NCBI RefSeq assembly: GCF_024498195.1 | Contig: NZ_CP101824.1 | Coordinates: 3,038,001-3,102,000 of the forward strand | Direction of reading: 5' to 3' | Length of the DNA: 64,000 nucleotides | From: Halovivax cerinus | GTDB lineage: Archaea; Halobacteriota; Halobacteria; Halobacteriales; Natrialbaceae | Shown: in pieces, positions 59,300 through 64,000 of the stretch | Layout: each line of letters starts with the position of its first letter | Position numbering within the stretch: position 1 is the stretch's first letter | The notes under the pieces: model-generated | Databases searched by the model: none | Seen by the model: only the letters and a program-made list of their open reading frames with translations | What the model was told of the DNA's origin: nothing | Program-made: the position numbers and the translations under genes

Positions 59300-60385
59300 A
59301 TGGATCGCGGGTCGCGTTCGGCGTTCGATACGATGGGAACGCTCGGCGTCGAAGAGGAGTACTACGTCGTCGACGAACGGGCCAGGCCGACGAGCGGAAC
59401 GGACGAACTCGTCTACGAATCGGAACCGCCGGCCGTCCTCGACGGGAAGCTCGATCACGAACTGTTCAAGTGCGTCATCGAGAGCCAGACGCCGACGTTC
59501 GAGGACCCTTCGAACACGGCCGAACACATTACCCGCGTTCGGTCGGCCCTGTGCGACCACGCGGCGGACCACGGATTCGACATTGCCGCGGCCGGGCTCC
59601 ACCCGCTCGCGAGATGGCGTGAGCTCGAACACGCCGAAAAACCTCGGTATCAGTCTCAACTCGATCGGATTCAGTATCCACAACACCGAAACACGACCGC
59701 GGGCGTCCACGTCCACGTCGGCGTCGACGACGCCGACAAGGCGATCTGGATCGCGAACGAACTGCGGTGGTACGTCCCGATCGTCCTCGCGCTCTCGGCC
59801 AACTCGCCGTTCTGGAACGGGTTCGACACCGGTCTCGCGTCGGCACGGGCGAAGATATTCGAGGGGCTCCCGAACACGGGGATGCCGACCGCGTTCGAGG
59901 ACTTCGAGTCGTTCGATCGATTCGAACGGCGGATGGTCGAGAGCGGGGCGATCGACGACCGGGGCGAACTCTGGTACGACGTCCGCCCACACACGGGCCA
60001 CGGCACCGTCGAAATTCGGACGCCGGACGGACAGGCCGATCCGACGGTCGTACGCGCCATCGTCGAGTACTGCCACGCGCTGGTCGTCGATCTCGCGGCG
60101 GCGTACGAAGACGGCGAGCGCGGGTACGCTCCGACACAGCGCCGGGAAGTTCTCGACGAGAACAAGTGGCGAGCCATCCGACACGGGCGCGATGCCACGT
60201 TTATGACACGCGACGTCACGGGAACGATCGAACTCGACGAGCTCGTCGACCGTGAGTCCGACCGACTCGGGGTCGACGGCATTCGTCGAATATACGACCG
60301 GGAGAGTGGCGCACACCGACAACGCCGCGTGCTGGAGCGCGATGGCGTCGACGCGCTCTGTGAGTCACTCCTCCTCGAAGTGTAG
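59300..60385 (+). CDS. gshA: glutamate-cysteine ligase (haloarchaeal GshA)
   Basis: The 361-residue enzyme has [40 protein letters not shown] and [10 protein letters not shown], the pattern of the GCS2/GshA family that forms gamma-glutamylcysteine, the main haloarchaeal thiol. No glutathione synthetase is present nearby, as expected. Start at ATG 59300. Confidence 0.9.
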   Translation: MDRGSRSAFDTMGTLGVEEEYYVVDERARPTSGTDELVYESEPPAVLDGKLDHELFKCVIESQTPTFEDPSNTAEHITRVRSALCDHAADHGFDIAAAGLHPLARWRELEHAEKPRYQSQLDRIQYPQHRNTTAGVHVHVGVDDADKAIWIANELRWYVPIVLALSANSPFWNGFDTGLASARAKIFEGLPNTGMPTAFEDFESFDRFERRMVESGAIDDRGELWYDVRPHTGHGTVEIRTPDGQADPTVVRAIVEYCHALVVDLAAAYEDGERGYAPTQRREVLDENKWRAIRHGRDATFMTRDVTGTIELDELVDRESDRLGVDGIRRIYDRESGAHRQRRVLERDGVDALCESLLLEV

Positions 60386-60595
60386 CTCCGTGGATAGAGC
60401 GGGGAGGACTCGAACCGGCTCCGATCTCGACCACCTCCCATTGTAGACCGGCTCTGGAGTGGCTGGTCTATCTCGGAACGCTGCTGAGACCATCTTCTGT
60501 CTCGGAACGACCGAGACCGTCTTCCGCCTCGGACCGTCTCTGGGCTGACCGACCACTCTCAGGCCGTCTCTGAGAGCGGCTTCCGTCACACGTCA
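60386..60595. other. noncoding spacer with short repeats
   Basis: Pieces such as GAGACCATCTTCTGTCTCGGA and GAGACCGTCTTCCGCCTCGGA (each shortened here to its first 20 bases at most: GAGACCNTCTTCNGNCTCGG) repeat twice near 60489-60535, followed by CTCTCAG/CTGAGAG, a possible terminator hairpin near 60556-60575. No coding frame is likely. Confidence 0.5.
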
Positions 60596-60802
60596 CTACG
60601 TGCACCGACTCGTTTCAGAAGCAAGTGCGAGGCCGTGCGTATACCCCCGACCCGTCGCCTCGACCAGATCGTCGATTCGGATAGATAGTCGCACGTACCC
60701 AGGCGGTTCGTCGTGTCCGATCCGTTCCAGCTCGGTGGGAACGACTCGGTCGATTGAAATAGCGCGACCGTCAACTCGCACGCGATAGACCGTGGCCTCC
60801 AC
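60596..60802 (-). CDS. small hypothetical protein divergent from CtaA
   Basis: From GTG 60802, 68 residues form an alpha/beta sequence (YRVRVDGRAISIDRVVPTELERIGHDEPPGYVRLSIRIDDLV, in parts). Codon bias supports coding. It overlaps the GTG start of the divergent CtaA gene by 11 bases, which is unusual, so one of the two starts may be further inside. Not recognised. Confidence 0.6.
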   Translation of the reverse strand: MEATVYRVRVDGRAISIDRVVPTELERIGHDEPPGYVRLSIRIDDLVEATGRGYTHGLALASETSRCT

Positions 60803-61643
60803 AACACGCACCGAAGCGAGTGGGTTCGGACTCCTCTCACGTCGGTTCGGCGTCCCGGAACTGGTCGGTACGACGCTCGTCCTGGTGAGTGCGACGATTC
60901 TCCTGGGAATCGCGACGAAAGCGTCCGGTGCCGGATTGGCCTGTGACGCGAACTGGCCGCTGTGCGACGGCGGCATCCTCAACCTCTTTCCGGCGACGTT
61001 CCCCAGTTTCTTCGAGTGGATTCACCGTGTCGTCGCCGGCGTCTCCGGACTCTTCATCGTCGCCTCCGCGATCGTCACCTGGCGATCCGGCGCCGACCGA
61101 ACGGCCGCCTGGGCGCTCACGATCGGCCTGCTCCTCACCCCGGTTCAGGTAGCACTCGGCGCCGGCACCGTAAAACTCTACGATCTCGCCATCCTCGACC
61201 TCCACTTCTGGACGGCGATCGCCATCTTCTGTAGCTTCGCTGTCGGGGCGATCGTGCTGACGGCCGACCGCCTGAATACGACGACCGTCACGCGCGCACT
61301 CGGAATCGCGACGGTACTCGTCCCGGCACAGGTGGTACTCAGTCCTCTCGTCATTTCCACGTACACGGAAGTCCTCCAGACGACGCTCTACGCCGTCACG
61401 CTGGTGTTCATCGGATCACTGCTTTTCGCTGCGATCGTCGGCCGCCGCCGGTACGAAGGCCGAACCGCCCTGGTTCTCGGGGCCGCTCCGATTCTCGGCC
61501 TCGTCGTCGTCTACTTCGGGAGAGAATCCGTCATGGGGTTCGATCCAAGTATCGTCCTCGGGTACTGGCTCGTCACGATCGGCACGACGGTTGCGTTCGC
61601 GTGGCTCTGGTATTCCGTTCGAACGACCACCCCGAAGCATTGA
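60792..61643 (+). CDS. CtaA/COX15-family heme A synthase-like protein
   Basis: The 283-residue protein has eight hydrophobic helices and heme-ligand motifs EWIHRVVAG and LDLHFWTAI, with the Cys-rich loop GAGLACDANWPLCDGG between the first helices. It should oxidise heme O toward heme A for haem-copper oxidases. It starts at GTG 60792. The regulator with a TRASH copper-type domain follows. Confidence 0.88.
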   Translation: MASTTRTEASGFGLLSRRFGVPELVGTTLVLVSATILLGIATKASGAGLACDANWPLCDGGILNLFPATFPSFFEWIHRVVAGVSGLFIVASAIVTWRSGADRTAAWALTIGLLLTPVQVALGAGTVKLYDLAILDLHFWTAIAIFCSFAVGAIVLTADRLNTTTVTRALGIATVLVPAQVVLSPLVISTYTEVLQTTLYAVTLVFIGSLLFAAIVGRRRYEGRTALVLGAAPILGLVVVYFGRESVMGFDPSIVLGYWLVTIGTTVAFAWLWYSVRTTTPKH

Positions 61644-61800
61644 CCGTCGGTCGACCGGCACCGGTATTCGTCGACGGACCACGCTATCACAAGTATCCGT
61701 CAGCAACACGCTCGATAAGCCCTTCGAGGGACTCTCGAGAGTGTTTCCTCGATTAATCAGTACCGTAAAATGTAAAGTGTATCGGGACGAAGATTCCGGT

Positions 61801-62391
61801 ATGCGTTCGCTGGACGAAACAGACCTCGAAATCATCGCCCTCCTCCTCGAAGACGCGCGCCGTCCGTACAACGACATCGCCGACCGCGTCGACGTCTCCG
61901 CACCCACGGTGTCCGACCGTATCGATCGGCTCGAACGGCTCGGGATCATCCAGGGGTTCACCGTCGATATCGATCGTTCGTCGTTCTCCGACGGGATCGA
62001 AGTCCTGATCGACGTTGCCCTCTGTGCGTCTCAAAACGGCACCGTGACGACGGACCTCGCCGCAGTCGAGGGTATCGAACACGTGTTCATGACCTCCGAC
62101 GCCCGCCTGCTCGCGGTCGGTACCCTCCAGAGCCAGGACGTCGGTCCCTCACTTCTCTCAGCACTCGACGCCGGACAGATCGAATCGTACCGCGTTCACC
62201 TGATCCAGGAACGCGCCTGGGAGCCCTCTCTCGCCGACCGGTCGATAAACCTGACCTGCGAATCCTGTGGCGACGACGTCACCGAGAACGGTCGCTCCCT
62301 CCGATTCGATGGCGGATTGTACCACTTCTGTGACCGTGAGTGCCGGTCTGCCTTCGAAGATCAGCAGACGCCCCTCGCCGAGTCCTCCTGA
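61801..62391 (+). CDS. AsnC/Lrp-type regulator with C-terminal TRASH domain
   Basis: The 196-residue protein has an AsnC winged helix (DETDLEIIALLLEDARRPYNDIADRV, in parts), a RAM-like middle domain and a C-terminal TRASH motif (CESCGDDV, FCDRECRSAF near 150-185) for metal, likely Cu or Zn. In Halobacterium a similar Lrp-TRASH protein controls a copper ATPase. It lies just after the COX15 gene, supporting a copper or haem link. A promoter-like AT-rich stretch (GTAAAATGTAAAG) lies about 30 bases upstream. Confidence 0.87.
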   Translation: MRSLDETDLEIIALLLEDARRPYNDIADRVDVSAPTVSDRIDRLERLGIIQGFTVDIDRSSFSDGIEVLIDVALCASQNGTVTTDLAAVEGIEHVFMTSDARLLAVGTLQSQDVGPSLLSALDAGQIESYRVHLIQERAWEPSLADRSINLTCESCGDDVTENGRSLRFDGGLYHFCDRECRSAFEDQQTPLAESS

Positions 62392-62555
62392 CCCTGGCTG
62401 GTCACCCGAGCACGAACGTCCCCGCGTGAGACGGCGACCACCCTCGTGCATCGACCGATCCTGCGCATCGTCGTCCCGCTCATCGGTCGGGTCCGCGCAT
62501 CGACGCCCCGCACTGCACCCGTCTCACGGAGTCGAGATCGGAAATCGAGGCCGTT

Positions 62556-63215
62556 ATGCGATCGGCGAACCTTCCGTTCGCCGTGACGCACCTGACCGAT
62601 CGTCGGTCGAACCCGTTCGGACTGACGCCGCCGTTCGACCGCAGTGACGAATCGGCCGTCCCCGCCGTCTTCGGATACGGCGATCCCAACGCGGATTTTC
62701 ACGTGATCGGTGATCGTCCCGGCGTCCACGGCGGTTCGACGTCCGGGATTCCGTTCGCACTCGGGAGGCGGGAGACGCCGCTCACCTCGCTCCTTCGGTC
62801 GGTCGACTTCCTGTCAGACGATGCGGACGGACCCCACCTCGACGATTGTTTTCTGAGCTACATCCACATGTGTACCCTTCCAGCCGGCACGGAGCCGACC
62901 GCGGACTCGTACGCACGACTCGAACGCTTCTTCGACGCGGAACTTCGGGCGGTCAACGCGCACGTCCTCGTCCCGATCGGACGGCGTGCAACGGCACGCG
63001 TCGTCGAATCGTACACGACCCGACGAACACGAATCGAACTGGACATGGACGCGCTGCACGCGACGGAGATACGCGGTCGAGGCTTTCTCGTCGTTCCGTT
63101 GGCGGATCCTGATCGGTGGGACGAGTCCCTGGTGGCGAGAGCGTCCGATCGATTCGAGTCGATCCTGTCCAGCGACTACCGTCAGACGAAGGGAGTCGCC
63201 ACCACGGTCGGGTGA
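62556..63215 (+). CDS. uracil-DNA glycosylase superfamily protein
   Basis: The 219-residue protein has the UDG-like motif HVIGDRPGVHGGSTSGIPFA (the usual GExPG is GDRPG here), an aromatic region, and the helix with VLVPIGRRATARVVE. The C-terminal segment with FLVVPLADPDRWDE resembles the second active-site motif (usually HPS/HPA), lacking the His. It may be a catalytically altered member. Start at ATG 62556. Confidence 0.75.
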   Translation: MRSANLPFAVTHLTDRRSNPFGLTPPFDRSDESAVPAVFGYGDPNADFHVIGDRPGVHGGSTSGIPFALGRRETPLTSLLRSVDFLSDDADGPHLDDCFLSYIHMCTLPAGTEPTADSYARLERFFDAELRAVNAHVLVPIGRRATARVVESYTTRRTRIELDMDALHATEIRGRGFLVVPLADPDRWDESLVARASDRFESILSSDYRQTKGVATTVG

Positions 63216-63285
63216 CGCGGACGAGGCAACCGATCGGTCACACGTCGCGACGAGGAGTGAGCGGACGGTGACCGTTGTCGCCGGC

Positions 63286-64000
63286 TCAGACGCCGATACG
63301 GCGCCGGACGACAATCCTGACGGGGAGTCCGAGCGCACCGAGGAGGGGAACGACGACGAGCGCCACCAGTTCGATCGGTCCGAAGGCGAGCTCTATCGTG
63401 CCGGCGACGAGGACGGCGACCGGCGCCGAGACCAGGAGCAGATAGACGTAGGACGGAGACCAGCCTGGCAACCGACGTGAGTGATAGATCACCACGCCGA
63501 AGAGCAGTGGAAGGAGGAGCGATCCGGCGAGTAAGACGCCGCCAGCGAGTGTGCTGGTTACGCCCACGACGAGTGCGAGGAGGATCGTCTCGTCGATCGT
63601 CACCGGTCCGAGGAGGCTGCCACGTCGTGTGTGGCGCCACCCGAGGAGCAGCGCAATCGTCCCGACGATCGCTCCGGCGAGTACGGCGTACCAGAGCTGG
63701 CGAGCGATCGGTGGCGTGACCGGCTCCGTGGCCCCTACGTACGAAATTGCGCCGGTAAGACCGTCGCTGGCGGAGACGAGTGCGTCGTAGTCGACCCCCG
63801 ATGTGCGAAGCGTCTCCCAGATATCGCCGAACGCGTCACTGTTGGCGCGACCGTACTGAATCAGCCCGAGCAGGTACACCAGCGTGCCAGTCCAGAGGAG
63901 CGGGCCGGCGACGTTTATAGAGCGCCACCACCGGAGGAGCTCTGAAAGACGATCGTGCGGAGATCGGACGACGCGGCGGCCGATGCCCGTGGAGGAGCCG
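63286..64000 (-). CDS. membrane protein, 5' end beyond the window
   Basis: The minus frame remains open from 64000 to its stop at 63286, so the gene is cut by the window edge. It gives 237 or more residues with six hydrophobic helices (near window positions 63870, 63720, 63630, 63540, 63450 and 63340). The visible N-terminal section contains SELLRWWRSINVAGPLLW. No family recognised; it resembles nothing specific beyond a general haloarchaeal multi-spanning protein. Confidence 0.7.
   Translation of the reverse strand, partial: GSSTGIGRRVVRSPHDRLSELLRWWRSINVAGPLLWTGTLVYLLGLIQYGRANSDAFGDIWETLRTSGVDYDALVSASDGLTGAISYVGATEPVTPPIARQLWYAVLAGAIVGTIALLLGWRHTRRGSLLGPVTIDETILLALVVGVTSTLAGGVLLAGSLLLPLLFGVVIYHSRRLPGWSPSYVYLLLVSAPVAVLVAGTIELAFGPIELVALVVVPLLGALGLPVRIVVRRRIGV

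Overview
The window is chromosomal DNA of a haloarchaeon (class Halobacteria). The evidence is high G+C with strong third-position G/C, acidic proteins, a tRNA-Trp with a long guide-bearing intron, Pribnow-free TATA-box promoters about 25-30 bases from start codons (leaderless genes), gyrase next to topoisomerase VI, a haloarchaeal glutamate-cysteine ligase, and pilins with the archaeal class III signal. Order or genus cannot be fixed from the sequence; no plasmid or virus hallmark gene (integrase, Rep, capsid) is seen.

Layout. 0-2 kb: tRNA-Trp followed by a run of small overlapping and partly broken genes that looks like a decayed accessory segment. 2-4.4 kb: DUF981-type membrane protein, a TFS-like zinc-ribbon protein, and a gene split by a (GA)15 tract. 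4.6-9.5 kb: a minus-strand thiol/metal block (CPH-type copper P-ATPase, thioredoxin-reductase-like flavoprotein, DsrE protein, HxlR regulator with a palindrome over its TATA box, glutaredoxin). 9.8-14.6 kb: DUF3179 protein, a frameshifted cupin pseudogene, a HicB-like orphan, hypothetical genes. 13.5-16.8 kb: pilin locus with two class III-signal pilins, a third pilin-like protein and a Tat-type lipoprotein that share a secreted domain, plus a strongly folded noncoding segment. 17-26.9 kb: CysK, thioredoxin-like proteins, a DUF255 protein, split MgtE pair with a PhoU/TrkA-C protein, dihydrofolate reductase and thymidylate synthase. 27-37 kb: an archaeal MrfB/MrfA-like nuclease-helicase pair, PurD, an acyltransferase, an NDH-2-like enzyme, arginase, and two winged-helix regulators. 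37-46 kb: gyrA and gyrB (minus) divergent from top6B and top6A (plus). 46-52 kb: MBL and FAH-family hydrolases, tRNA-Glu with palindromic 3'-end repeats, UbiA-type prenyltransferase, succinate-CoA ligase. 53-64 kb: aspartoacylase-type and DUF309 proteins, tRNA-Leu with the same kind of palindromic repeat, IMPase, DUF63, Nop5-fibrillarin, GshA, CtaA/COX15, an AsnC-TRASH regulator, a uracil-DNA glycosylase-like protein, and a membrane protein cut by the window edge.

Working links. Gyrase and Top VI start divergently from one 270-bp region, so negative supercoiling and decatenation could be co-controlled. Nop5 and fibrillarin overlap and form the box C/D methylation core; the tRNA-Trp intron carries a probable C/D guide, which would use the same machinery. 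hdrB and thyA form a dTMP operon. The most unusual structure is a pair of palindromic units placed directly after two different tRNA genes, each carrying a direct and an inverted copy of that tRNA's own 3' end around a shared hairpin core (48.1-48.5 kb and 55.4-55.55 kb).
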